64,000 bases of DNA, taken from contig CANKHA010000004.1 in NCBI GenBank assembly GCA_947481685.1, forward strand, positions 1 through 64,000, given 5' to 3'. This DNA comes from Bradyrhizobiaceae bacterium (lineage in GTDB: Bacteria; Pseudomonadota; Alphaproteobacteria; Rhizobiales; Xanthobacteraceae). The notes under the pieces were generated by a model. It made no database searches and had not been told where the DNA came from. It saw only the letters and a program-made list of their open reading frames with translations. Positions 1-7,373 of this stretch are shown here, piece after piece (position 1 is the stretch's first letter; the number at the start of each line of letters is the position of its first letter). The position numbers and the translations under genes were made by a program.

Positions 1-344
1 CTTCAATGGCTGGACGTGGGCGCGGCAAAGGCGGCGAAAGCCGCCAAATGAGCGAAAGCTCCCGCGTGCCCGGAAGCACGGCTCCGAAGCGCAAAGTCGC
101 CGCAGTGGAGCGCCGAAGGGCGCGGCATCTGCGCAACAAGTGACGCAGACTTGGTTGCGTGAGATGTCCACGATGCGCAAGGCAGGCCTCGCACGCCTGT
201 CCTGTGCAGCGTGATTGTTCGATGCGCCGTTCGGCGCTCCACTCCCTCGGTCGGGGAGAGAAAAGCGGCAGGCACCGGAGCCTGACAAAACCCGGTCGAT
301 CACGCTTGGCTGTTTGATATCGTGAGGCGCCTGCAACAATTCCA
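1..344. other. Gene-free left edge, no gene recognised
   Basis: No convincing coding region is visible here. A plus-strand frame open from the window edge stops at position 51 with an Ala/Lys-rich tail and could be the 3' end of a gene outside the window, but this is weak. The 90-codon minus-strand frame at 3-275 is Ala/His/Arg-rich without a domain and looks like a GC-rich chance frame. The stretch leads into the repeats at 345-512. Confidence 0.4.
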
Positions 345-390
345 CCTCATCCTGAGGAGCCTGAGCGTAGCGAGGGCGTCTCGAAGGATC
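345..390 (+). repeat. REP-like palindromic repeat, copy 1
   Basis: The sequence starts CCTCATCCTGAGGAGC and ends GCGTCTCGAAGGATC. The first 13 bases are an imperfect palindrome (CCTCA-TCC-TGAGG). Intergenic elements of this form (CCTCAT..TGAGGAGC..GTCTCGAA..AT) are frequent in Bradyrhizobium and Rhodopseudomonas relatives, by recall. A diverged copy lies in opposite orientation at 469-512, so the two can pair across the element at 395-465. Confidence 0.7.
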
Positions 391-394
391 GGCA

Positions 395-465
395 GCGGCC
401 TCACCGATCCCGGGTTTACCCGGTGATCGGCACTATTAAGTGCGCAGGTCGGCTATAGCCGACTT
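395..465 (+). repeat. Three-part palindromic element, intergenic copy
   Basis: Hairpin A spans 404-430 (arms CCGATC/GATCGG around CCGGG/CCCGG). It is followed by GATCGGCACT (425-434), an A/T-rich TTAAG-TGC segment, and hairpin B at 448-463, the perfect 16-base palindrome GTCGGCTATAGCCGAC. The same modules in the same order occur on the minus strand inside hemF at 50586-50645: GATCGGCACT is identical and the core of hairpin B matches at 13 of 14 positions. This shows a dispersed repeat family. Confidence 0.7.
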
Positions 466-468
466 GCG

Positions 469-512
469 ATGGTTCGAGATGCGTTGCTTCGCAACGCTCC
501 TCACCATGAGGA
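469..512 (-). repeat. REP-like palindromic repeat, copy 2 (inverted)
   Basis: Read on the minus strand this begins CTCATGGTGAGGAGCG and ends CATCTCGAACCAT, the same layout as the repeat at 345-390 but reversed relative to it. The middle holds its own small palindrome (GTTGCGAAGCAAC). Copies 1 and 2 with the hairpins between them could fold into one large cruciform. Confidence 0.7.
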
Positions 513-576
513 GATAATCTGTGGCTGTTTGAAAATTTGAATCGCTGAAAGGCGAGGGCAGCGCCCTGGCACAAAC

Positions 577-602
577 AAAAACCCCGCCTTGCGGCGGGGT
601 TG
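577..602 (-). terminator. Rho-independent terminator of ctrA
   Basis: On the minus strand AACCCCGCC-GCAA-GGCGGGGTT is followed by a T run, a strong GC-rich hairpin with U-tract. It lies about 45 bases past the ctrA stop codon and faces the right way. Confidence 0.9.
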
Positions 603-644
603 AAGTTGGTGAGCCCGTGTCAGGGGGCTCGGGGGTCAACCGTG

Positions 645-1349
645 TCAGGCGGCTGAAATCTTGGCTTCCTCTTCGCTGGGCTCGCGCAGCACGTAGCCGC
701 GGCCCCAGACAGTCTCGATGTAATTCTTGCCGCTCGACGCATTCGCCAGCTTCTTGCGCAGCTTGCAGATGAAGACGTCGATGATCTTCAGCTCCGGCTC
801 GTCCATGCCGCCGTAGAGATGATTCAGGAACATCTCCTTGGTGAGCGTCGTGCCCTTGCGCAGCGAAAGCAGCTCGAGCATCTGATATTCCTTGCCGGTC
901 AGATGCACGCGGGCGCTGTTCACTTCCACAGTCTTGGTGTCGAGGTTGACCACGAGGTCGCCGGTCTGGATGACCGACTGGGCGTGACCCTTGGACCGGC
1001 GCACGATCGCGTGGATGCGCGCCACCAGTTCGTCCTTGTGGAAAGGCTTGGTCATATAGTCGTCGGCGCCGAAGCCGAGACCCCTGACCTTGTCCTCGAT
1101 CCCGGCCAGGCCGGAGAGGATCAAAATGGGTGTTTTGACCTTCGAGACGCGCAAGGAGCGCAATACCTCGAAGCCCGACATGTCCGGCAGGTTCAAGTCC
1201 AGCAGGATGATGTCGTAGTCGTAGAGTTTTCCGAGATCGACGCCTTCTTCCCCCAGATCGGTGGTGTAGACGTTGAAACTCTCGGATTTCAGCATCAGCT
1301 CAATAGATTGAGCGGTGGCGCTGTCGTCCTCAATTAGCAATACGCGCAT
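645..1349 (-). CDS. ctrA: Cell-cycle response regulator CtrA
   Basis: OmpR/PhoB-type response regulator of 234 residues, the family length. The receiver domain (about 1-115) shows the acidic pocket D8/D9, phospho-acceptor D51 in LLDLNLP, and K101 in TKPF; the winged-helix DNA-binding domain follows (about 125-225). The last residues ISAA carry the Ala-Ala tail that in Caulobacter marks CtrA for ClpXP degradation. CtrA activates flagellar, division and ccrM genes and represses replication initiation in relatives. A purine-rich ribosome site (GAGGAAGGGG) precedes the ATG. It is transcribed alone, ends at a clear terminator, and is divergent from fliI. Assignment is firm from the full-length match and the flagellar and SciP neighbours. 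Confidence 0.97.
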   Translation of the reverse strand: MRVLLIEDDSATAQSIELMLKSESFNVYTTDLGEEGVDLGKLYDYDIILLDLNLPDMSGFEVLRSLRVSKVKTPILILSGLAGIEDKVRGLGFGADDYMTKPFHKDELVARIHAIVRRSKGHAQSVIQTGDLVVNLDTKTVEVNSARVHLTGKEYQMLELLSLRKGTTLTKEMFLNHLYGGMDEPELKIIDVFICKLRKKLANASSGKNYIETVWGRGYVLREPSEEEAKISAA

Positions 1350-1417
1350 GCCCGTCCCCTTCCTCGCCGTTCTGGCTCAGGTCGGCACGCCGCAGTGGCG
1401 GCCCGTTGAAACAAACT

Positions 1418-1446
1418 GATTCGTAACGCTAACGACATATGGTTAA
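1418..1446 (-). promoter_or_regulatory. ctrA upstream region: GANTC site and CtrA half-site
   Basis: At 1439-1446 the minus strand reads TTAACCAT, a known CtrA recognition form, 90 bases before the ctrA start; at 1418-1422 lies GATTC, a CcrM methylation site (GANTC). In Caulobacter the ctrA P1 promoter is controlled by GANTC methylation and by CtrA itself. The layout here suggests the same, but no transcript start can be fixed from sequence alone. Confidence 0.55.
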
Positions 1447-1573
1447 CAAAACCTGGTTCCTGTATGCAAGTACCCACTGGGCAAAATCGCGCAAATCGCC
1501 CTAAGATATTGTTCAAGAGTGGTTTTTTGGCCGTAACGTCGTTCATGTGTTACTTTAAGAGTTAAGCTCAAGC

Positions 1574-1587
1574 GACTCTTAAGACTC
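1574..1587. promoter_or_regulatory. Pair of GANTC (CcrM) sites between ctrA and fliI
   Basis: Two GACTC sequences begin 9 bases apart (1574-1578 and 1583-1587), separated by TTAA, in the 369-base divergent region between ctrA and fliI. A ccrM gene lies at the right end of this window. A close pair suits methylation-sensitive regulation, though chance occurrence is possible. Confidence 0.45.
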
Positions 1588-1661
1588 ACCCCTTGTTAGT
1601 GATTGGGGCGGCAGTTGCCTCAAGTCCGAAAGAACGGTGACGCAATGATTAACGACGCGGG

Positions 1662-1676
1662 TAAACAGGGAGTTAA
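1662..1676 (+). promoter_or_regulatory. CtrA-type box before fliI
   Basis: TAAA-N7-TTAA differs at one base from the CtrA consensus TTAA-N7-TTAA and ends 42 bases before the fliI start. The Caulobacter fliIJ operon is an early, CtrA-dependent flagellar operon, which fits the position. Confidence 0.5.
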
Positions 1677-1718
1677 TGCACCCCCCTCGGTCTTTTACTT
1701 TTCGAAAGGTTTAGAGGC

Positions 1719-3045
1719 GTGAAAGCCCTTGCCGAACAGATCATTGAGCTCGATGGCGTCGAGATCTACGGCCGCGTCGTCGGCGTTAAAGGATTAATGG
1801 TCGAGGTCGCCGGGCCGATCCACGCCATGAGCGTGGGCGCGCGCATCATCATCGAAGGCGGCGCGGGCAAGAACATCCCCTGCGAGGTTGTCGGCTTCTC
1901 CGGAGCGAATGCGCTGCTGATGCCGTTCGCTGCGCTCGAAGGCGTGCGGCGCGGTTGCCGCGCCATCGTCACTTCAGTCGCCGCATCGGTGCGGCCGACC
2001 GAAGGCTGGCTCGGCCGCGTGGTCAATGCGATGGGCGAACCGATCGACGGCAAGGGGCCGTTGCCCGGCGGGCATTCTCCTTATCCGTTCCGCAATGCGC
2101 CGCCGCCCGCGCACAAGCGCCAGCGCGTGGGCGCTCCGCTCGATCTCGGCGTGCGCGCACTCAATACATTCGCCACCTGCTGCCGCGGCCAGCGCATGGG
2201 CATCTTCGCCGGCTCCGGCGTCGGCAAATCGGTTTTGCTCATCCATGATGGCGCGCAACGTGGCGGCCGATGTTTCCGTCATTGGTCTTGTCGGCGAACG
2301 TGGCCGCGAGGTGCAGGAATTCCTGCAGGACGACCTTGGTCCGGAGGGCCTCGCGCGTTCGGTGGTGGTGGTCTCGACCTCGGACGAACCTGCCTTGATG
2401 CGGCGCCAGGCGGCTTATCTCACGCTCTCGATCGCCGAATACTTCCGCGATGAAGGCAAGGACGTGCTGGTGCTGATGGATTCCGTGACGCGCTTTGCCA
2501 TGGCGCAGCGCGAGATCGGGCTCACCGCCGGCGAGCCGCCGACCGCCAAAGGCTATACGCCCACGGTCTTCACCGAATTGCCGCGGCTGCTGGAGCGGGC
2601 AGGGCCGGGCGTCGATGCCGGCACCATCACCGGACTCTTTACAGTGCTGGTCGATGGCGGTGACCTTAATGAGCCGATCGCCGACGCCGTGCGCGGCATC
2701 CTCGACGGGCACATTGTTATGGAGCGCTCTATCGCCGAGCGCGGGCGCTACCCGGCCATCAACATCTTGAAGTCGGTGTCGCGCACCATGCCGCGGGCCG
2801 CCGATCAGGCTTATTTGCCGGTCATCACCCAGGCCCGGCAGGTGATGGCGACCTACGCCGATATGGAAGAATTGATCCGGCTCGGCGCCTATCGCCCGGG
2901 CTCCAGCGCCGAAGTCGATGAGGCCATCGCCTTGCATAAGCCCCTGGAGGCGTTTTTGAGCCAGGCCAAGGAAGAAGCGACCCGATTAAGTGAAGGTTAT
3001 GAACGGCTCGAGCAAATCCTTGGGGCTTTGGAAACAAAAAACTAA
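1719..3045 (+). pseudogene. fliI: Flagellar export ATPase FliI, broken by a one-base frameshift
   Basis: FliI energises the flagellar type III export apparatus at the inner membrane. The first frame encodes the N-terminal barrel and Walker A loop ([14 protein letters not shown], about residue 170). At 2238-2242 (codons CTC-ATC-CAT-GAT) the frame is lost. The next frame continues exactly with [24 protein letters not shown], then the Walker B region VLVLMDS and a complete C-terminus. Dropping one base, most likely A2241, gives one frame of 441 residues, the family size. Everything else is conserved, so this is a very recent mutation or a sequencing error. FliJ follows about 100 bases later. Confidence 0.9.
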
Positions 3046-3144
3046 CGTTATCGGGCCACACTCCCCCTGTTTTGGAGAGCTCTCGGGGGGCTGGCTTGTA
3101 TATGCCGGTCTGCCGCGTTCGCGACTTCGGGGGAGTAAGAGTCG

Positions 3145-3567
3145 ATGAAGTCCCGTGATACGCTGATCCGCCTGAAGAAATTTCAGGTCGATGAAAAACG
3201 TCGCAAAGTCGCGCAGATCGAAAGCATGATCGCCGACTTTGACCGCATGGCCGGCGACCTTGAGCGCGAAATCCGCGTGGAGCAGGAACGCGCCGGCATC
3301 TCGGACCCCGGACATTTCGCTTATCCCACCTATGCCAAGGCGGCGATTCAGCGGCGCGAGAACATCAAGCGCTCCGCCGACGATCTGAAGATTCAGCTCG
3401 ACGCCGCCAAGGATGCCCTTGCCGACGCCTTTGAGGAATTGAAGAAGGTCGAATTACTCGACGAGCGCGACCAGCTTCGGGAACGTGCCGCCGAGGACGC
3501 GCAGGAGCGTGCCGAGATGGACAGCATCGGCCTGATGCGCAGCCGGACCGCCGCTCCTCTGCTCTAA
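3145..3567 (+). CDS. fliJ: Flagellar export chaperone FliJ
   Basis: 140 residues, predicted to be almost entirely helical and highly charged, as for FliJ, the coiled-coil stalk protein that joins FliI to the export gate FlhA. The N-terminus (MKSRDTLIRLKKFQVDEKRR) is typical. It follows fliI as in Caulobacter and Rhizobiales and is probably co-transcribed; the ~100-base gap contains a GAGAGCTCTC palindrome but no convincing terminator. A purine-rich GGGGGAGTAAGAG precedes the ATG. Confidence 0.93.
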   Translation: MKSRDTLIRLKKFQVDEKRRKVAQIESMIADFDRMAGDLEREIRVEQERAGISDPGHFAYPTYAKAAIQRRENIKRSADDLKIQLDAAKDALADAFEELKKVELLDERDQLRERAAEDAQERAEMDSIGLMRSRTAAPLL

Positions 3568-3638
3568 CAAAACCGTCACAAATCTGGTAATCTCCCGCAT
3601 GAAGGCGGCGGCGAGGGGCCGCGCGCCGGCATGCGTCT

Positions 3639-5228
3639 ATGGCTGATTCCCACAGAACCCTGTTGCAGTTCGACCGCCGCTCCCTGTTGAAGGGGATTGC
3701 CGGCTGCGTATTGGCGCCCGCGGTGCTGCGGCCCGGCCCCGCGCGGGCGCAATATCGAAAATTCCCTTTCTCCCTCGGCATCGCTTCCGGCGATCCCGCG
3801 CCGGATGGCTTTGTAATCTGGACGCGGCTCGCGCCGGAGCCACTGGCCGCAGACGGCGGGATGGGCAGCGACGCCGCCGAAGTGACGTGGGAAGTTGCCG
3901 CCGACCAAAACATGCTGCGGGTTATCCGTTCCGGCACCGCGACCGCGCGCGTAGAATCCGCGCATTCCGTTCACGTCGAAATCGGGGGACTCGAGCCCGG
4001 CAAGGATTATTTCTACCGCTTCCGCACCGGCACCGCGGACAGCGTCGTGGGAAGAAGCCGAACGTTACCCGCGCCCGAGGCCGCGGTATCCGAATTGCGG
4101 TTTGCATCTGCCGGATGCCAGCGCTGGCAGGACGGCTACTACACCGCGTGGCGCCGGATCGCCGAAGAGCAGTTCGATTTCGTCTTTCACTACGGCGATT
4201 ACATCTACGAGGGCGCGACGACCAAGCCGGAGCGGCAGGGTCGCGGACTGCTGCGCGCCATGCCGGGTGATTTCGGCGAATGCGTCACGCTCGCCGATTA
4301 TCGTCTGCGCTACAGCCTCTACAAAACCGACAGGGATTTGCAGGCCGCGCATGCATCCTGCGCGTTCCTCCCAAGCTTCGACGACCATGAAGTGGCGGGC
4401 GACTGGAGCGCGGACGCGCAGGTCAGGCAGAGTCTGAAAACGCCCTTCCTGCCGCGAAGGGCGGCGGCATTTCAGGCGTGGTATGAACACATGCCGTTGC
4501 GCGCCGCGAACATGCCGCGCGGGCCGGATATTCTGGCCTATCGTTCTTTCAAGTTCGGCAACCTGGCCGAAGTGGCCGTGCTGGATACGCGGCAGTATCG
4601 CTCGTACCCGGTCTGCAAGCATTTCGACAATTGCGCCGCGTCGCATGCTCCCGACCAAACAATGATGGGTCCGGCGCAGGAGCAGTGGCTGACGGATACT
4701 TTCGGCACATCGCAAAGGACCTGGCAGGTGCTGGCCCAGCAAGTGAATTTTGCGCAGCTCGATTGGCGCTCGTTCCCGAATCATCACGGTCGCGGACCGG
4801 AGTTGCGCATGGATTCGTGGGACGGCGCCAGCGCAGGGCGCGAGCGCGTATTGCAAATTTTGCGTCAGACGCAGTCGCGAAATCCGGTTGTTCTCACCGG
4901 CGACCTGCATCGCGCGATCGCCCTTGAAATCTCGTCGGATCCCAAAGATCCATCGGGCCCGTGCATGGCGGTTGAATTTCTCGCCACGTCGATATCCTCC
5001 GGCGGCAACGGTCGGCTGGTGACAAAAAACGCCGACGCCATCGCGCGCGACAATCCGCACATCAAATGGCTGAGCTCCGAGCGTGGCTATACCCGTCATG
5101 TCGTGAAGCCGAAGACCTGGCAGGCGGATTATCGCGCGGTGGCGAGCATCACCAAACGCGATGCGCCTGTCGTTACCAGGCAGTCCCTGGTGGTGGAAGC
5201 GGGCAAGCCCGGCCTCGTACGCGCCTAG
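3639..5228 (+). CDS. phoD: Alkaline phosphatase D family protein, copy 1
   Basis: 529 residues. A twin-arginine signal (RRSLLKG, residues 14-20, then a hydrophobic stretch ending ARAQ) predicts Tat export to the periplasm. The N-terminal PhoD domain (FSLGIASGDPAPDGFVIWTR, about 42-130) and the calcium/iron-dependent phosphodiesterase/monoesterase domain follow, with metal-ligand motifs SAGCQRW, HYGDYIYE, FDDHE, and TGDLHRAI near the C-terminus. It releases phosphate from organic esters. The start is set by the Tat motif and by the identical leader upstream of copy 2; the ribosome site is weak. It lies downstream of fliJ without functional link. Confidence 0.93.
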   Translation: MADSHRTLLQFDRRSLLKGIAGCVLAPAVLRPGPARAQYRKFPFSLGIASGDPAPDGFVIWTRLAPEPLAADGGMGSDAAEVTWEVAADQNMLRVIRSGTATARVESAHSVHVEIGGLEPGKDYFYRFRTGTADSVVGRSRTLPAPEAAVSELRFASAGCQRWQDGYYTAWRRIAEEQFDFVFHYGDYIYEGATTKPERQGRGLLRAMPGDFGECVTLADYRLRYSLYKTDRDLQAAHASCAFLPSFDDHEVAGDWSADAQVRQSLKTPFLPRRAAAFQAWYEHMPLRAANMPRGPDILAYRSFKFGNLAEVAVLDTRQYRSYPVCKHFDNCAASHAPDQTMMGPAQEQWLTDTFGTSQRTWQVLAQQVNFAQLDWRSFPNHHGRGPELRMDSWDGASAGRERVLQILRQTQSRNPVVLTGDLHRAIALEISSDPKDPSGPCMAVEFLATSISSGGNGRLVTKNADAIARDNPHIKWLSSERGYTRHVVKPKTWQADYRAVASITKRDAPVVTRQSLVVEAGKPGLVRA

Positions 5229-5349
5229 TTAAAAAAATCGCGCGCGAAGGGAAGAGGTATCCAAACTTTCGGCCTCAACGAAATCGTCGAGAATCTGGTA
5301 ATCTCCCGCATGAAGGCGGCGGCAAGGAGCCGGGCGCCAGCATGCGTCC

Positions 5350-6939
5350 ATGGCTGATCCCCGCAAAACCCTTGTGCAGTTTGACCGGCGCTCCCTGTTG
5401 AAGGGCATGGCCGGCTGCGTGCTGGCGCCTGCGGTGCTGCGGGCGGGCCCGGCGCGGGCGCAATATCGAAAGTTTCCGTTCTCCCTCGGCATCTCCTCCG
5501 GCGATCCCGCGCCGGATGGCTTTGTGATCTGGACGCGGCTTGCGCCGGAGCCTCTGGCTGAAGACGGCGGGATGGGCAGCGATGCTGCCGAAGTGACGTG
5601 GCAAGTTGCCGCCGATCAAAACATGCAGCGCGTTGTTCGATCGGGGACTGCGACCGCGCACGCTGAGTCCGCGCATTCCATTCACGTGGAAGTCGGCGGG
5701 CTCGAACCTGGCAGGGATTATTTCTACCGCTTTCGCACCAGCACTGCGGACAGTGCCATCGGCCGAAGCCGGACGTTACCCATGCCGGGCGCCCCATTAT
5801 CCGAAATCCGGTTTGCCTCCGCCGGATGCCAGCGCTGGCAGGATGGCTATTACACCGTATGGCGCAGGATTGCCGAAGAGCAGTTCGACTTCGTCTTTCA
5901 CTACGGCGATTACATCTATGAAGACCCCACGTTCAAGGCAGAACGGCGCGGCGATTTCCTGCAGCGGTCCATGCCGGCGGATTTCGGGGAGTGCGTCTCA
6001 CTCGCCGATTACCGTCTTCGCTACAGCCTCTACAAAACAGACCGGGATCTGCAGGCCGCACACGCATCGTGCGGTTTCCTCTCAAGCTTCGACGATCATG
6101 AAGTCGCGAACGACTGGAGCGCAGATGTGCAGGCGAACGCCTGGCTCGATACGCCCTTCCTGCCGCGGAAGGCGGCGGCGTTTCAAGCCTGGTACGAGCA
6201 CATGCCCGTGCGCGCTTCGGTTAAGCCGCGTGGACCCGATATCCTGGCTTATCGCTCCTTCAAATTCGGGAACCTGGCCGAAGTCGCGGTGCTGGACACC
6301 AGGCAATATCGTTCCCACCCGGCGTGCAAATCTTTCGAAAACTGCGAGCAGGCTCGGGCTCCCGAGCGCACGATGCTTGGTCTTGCGCAAGAGCAATGGC
6401 TCACGGACACGCTTGGAGCGTCGCAGGGAACGTGGCAGGTGCTGGCGCAGCAAATAAACTTCGCGCAGCTCGATTGGCGGTCATTTCCAAACCGTAACCA
6501 GCGTGATCTTCAGTTGCGGATGGACTCCTGGGATGGCGCGCCCGCGGGACGCAATCGCGTGCTGGACATTCTGCGAAAGACCAGCGCGCAAAATCCCATT
6601 GTTCTTTCCGGCGATGTGCATCGCGCCATAGCTTTTGAAATCTCGTCGGATCCCAACGACCTTTTGGGTACGCCGATGGCCGTCGAATTCCTCTCCACCT
6701 CGATTTCCTCCGGAGGCAATGGAAGCCTGGTGTCAAGAAACGGCGATGCCATTGTGCGGGACAATCCGCACATCAAATGGCTGAGCTCCGAACGCGGCTA
6801 TACCCGTCATCTTGTAAAGCCGAAGACCTGGCACGCGGATTATCGCGCGGTGGCAAGCATCACCAAACGCGATGCGCCTATCGTAACCAGGCAGTCCTTT
6901 GTGGTGGAAGCTGGCAAGTCCGGCCTGGTGCGCGCGTAA
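5350..6939 (+). CDS. phoD: Alkaline phosphatase D family protein, copy 2
   Basis: Also 529 residues and nearly collinear with copy 1, most positions identical by eye. It has the same Tat signal (RRSLLKG), PhoD N-domain and catalytic motifs (SAGCQRW, HYGDYIYE, FDDHE, SGDVHRAI). Differences are scattered, with clusters in the loop after HYGDYIYE and near residues 260-270, so both copies appear under selection. The short spacing and identical leader suggest each may have its own promoter or translation signal, or that both lie in one transcript. The stop is followed by a hairpin that serves mainly the converging small gene. Confidence 0.93.
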   Translation: MADPRKTLVQFDRRSLLKGMAGCVLAPAVLRAGPARAQYRKFPFSLGISSGDPAPDGFVIWTRLAPEPLAEDGGMGSDAAEVTWQVAADQNMQRVVRSGTATAHAESAHSIHVEVGGLEPGRDYFYRFRTSTADSAIGRSRTLPMPGAPLSEIRFASAGCQRWQDGYYTVWRRIAEEQFDFVFHYGDYIYEDPTFKAERRGDFLQRSMPADFGECVSLADYRLRYSLYKTDRDLQAAHASCGFLSSFDDHEVANDWSADVQANAWLDTPFLPRKAAAFQAWYEHMPVRASVKPRGPDILAYRSFKFGNLAEVAVLDTRQYRSHPACKSFENCEQARAPERTMLGLAQEQWLTDTLGASQGTWQVLAQQINFAQLDWRSFPNRNQRDLQLRMDSWDGAPAGRNRVLDILRKTSAQNPIVLSGDVHRAIAFEISSDPNDLLGTPMAVEFLSTSISSGGNGSLVSRNGDAIVRDNPHIKWLSSERGYTRHLVKPKTWHADYRAVASITKRDAPIVTRQSFVVEAGKSGLVRA

Positions 6940-6967
6940 AAAAAATCGCGCGTTAGAAAGCGCGCGA
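6938..6967 (-). terminator. Terminator of the small membrane protein gene
   Basis: Read on the minus strand: TCGCGCG, an 8-base loop, CGCGCGA, then a run of eight T. It sits between the converging phoD copy 2 and the small gene at 6991-7209, and its U-tract serves the latter. Confidence 0.8.
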
Positions 6968-6990
6968 AGGGGAGGTATCCAACTTCAAAA

Positions 6991-7209
6991 CTAGCGGACG
7001 GTCGAAGAACTCTGTTCGCCAACTACCATCGGCTTGCCGGCGCGTATGATCGGGATCATCTCCTGATTGCGCGCTGTCAGAACGCCTGGCTCTGTCGTGG
7101 TGTTGCGGGCCGCAATGCCAACGCCAGCAACTACAGTCGCACAAACAAGAGCAACGACCACGATCTTGAGATGGGTCAGCCGATCCGCGCCGTAAATGGA
7201 ATGGTTCAT
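6991..7209 (-). CDS. Small single-pass membrane protein, conserved hypothetical
   Basis: 72 residues with one hydrophobic segment (IVVVALVCATVVAGVGIAA, about 15-33) after a short N-terminus starting MNHSIYGADRLTHLK, then a polar C-tail. Small proteins with this N-terminus are common in Bradyrhizobium-type genomes, by recall; no function is known to me. The start is fixed by a strong ribosome site (GGGGAGGA) just before this ATG, so the longer frame beginning at 7227 is unlikely. It has its own terminator. Confidence 0.75.
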   Translation of the reverse strand: MNHSIYGADRLTHLKIVVVALVCATVVAGVGIAARNTTTEPGVLTARNQEMIPIIRAGKPMVVGEQSSSTVR

Positions 7210-7373
7210 GGGGTCCTCCCCGGTCACTCAGGCAACAGTTGCCGTTGCCGCTCTTTCGAAGCGCCTGCACATCCGGTTACGTCAGTAGACGCACAGATAA
7301 CTCGGGGCAGACGGGGAAGGTCCAGGCTCACGGAGAGGTGATTGGACGTGGAAACATCTTGAAACTGCAGGAA

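Larger units (their letters stand above)
3581..6985 (+). repeat. Tandem duplication of a PhoD gene with its flanks
   Basis: Unit 1 (3581-about 5265) and unit 2 (5292-about 6985) each contain the same 58-base leader starting AATCTGGTAATCTCCCGCAT, a 529-codon gene, and a 3' flank starting AAAAAAATCGCGCG and ending GAGGTATCCAA. Unit 1 lacks 12 bases (TTAGAAAGCGCG) of the 3' flank that form half of the hairpin in unit 2. The duplicated stretch therefore includes leader and terminator as well as coding sequence. Confidence 0.85.

Noticed and set aside
1451-1490. A third copy of the flhA/fliF promoter module near ctrA (GTTAAC followed later by ACTGGGCAA on the plus strand)
   Set aside because: Spacing differs (34 versus 22 bases), the second CtrA half-site is missing, and the palindrome arm TTGCC is absent.
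1649-1665. TTAA-N9-TAAA before fliI as a CtrA box
   Set aside because: Spacing of nine does not fit the N7 rule; the adjacent TAAA-N7-TTAA fits better.
2235-2250. Programmed ribosomal frameshift in fliI
   Set aside because: No slippery heptamer or stimulatory structure was recognised, and FliI is not known to use frameshifting.
4065-5099. Long minus-strand frame of 344 codons antisense to phoD copy 1
   Set aside because: A GC-rich shadow of the real gene: Arg-rich, no domain, and the plus strand carries a complete Tat-exported PhoD.
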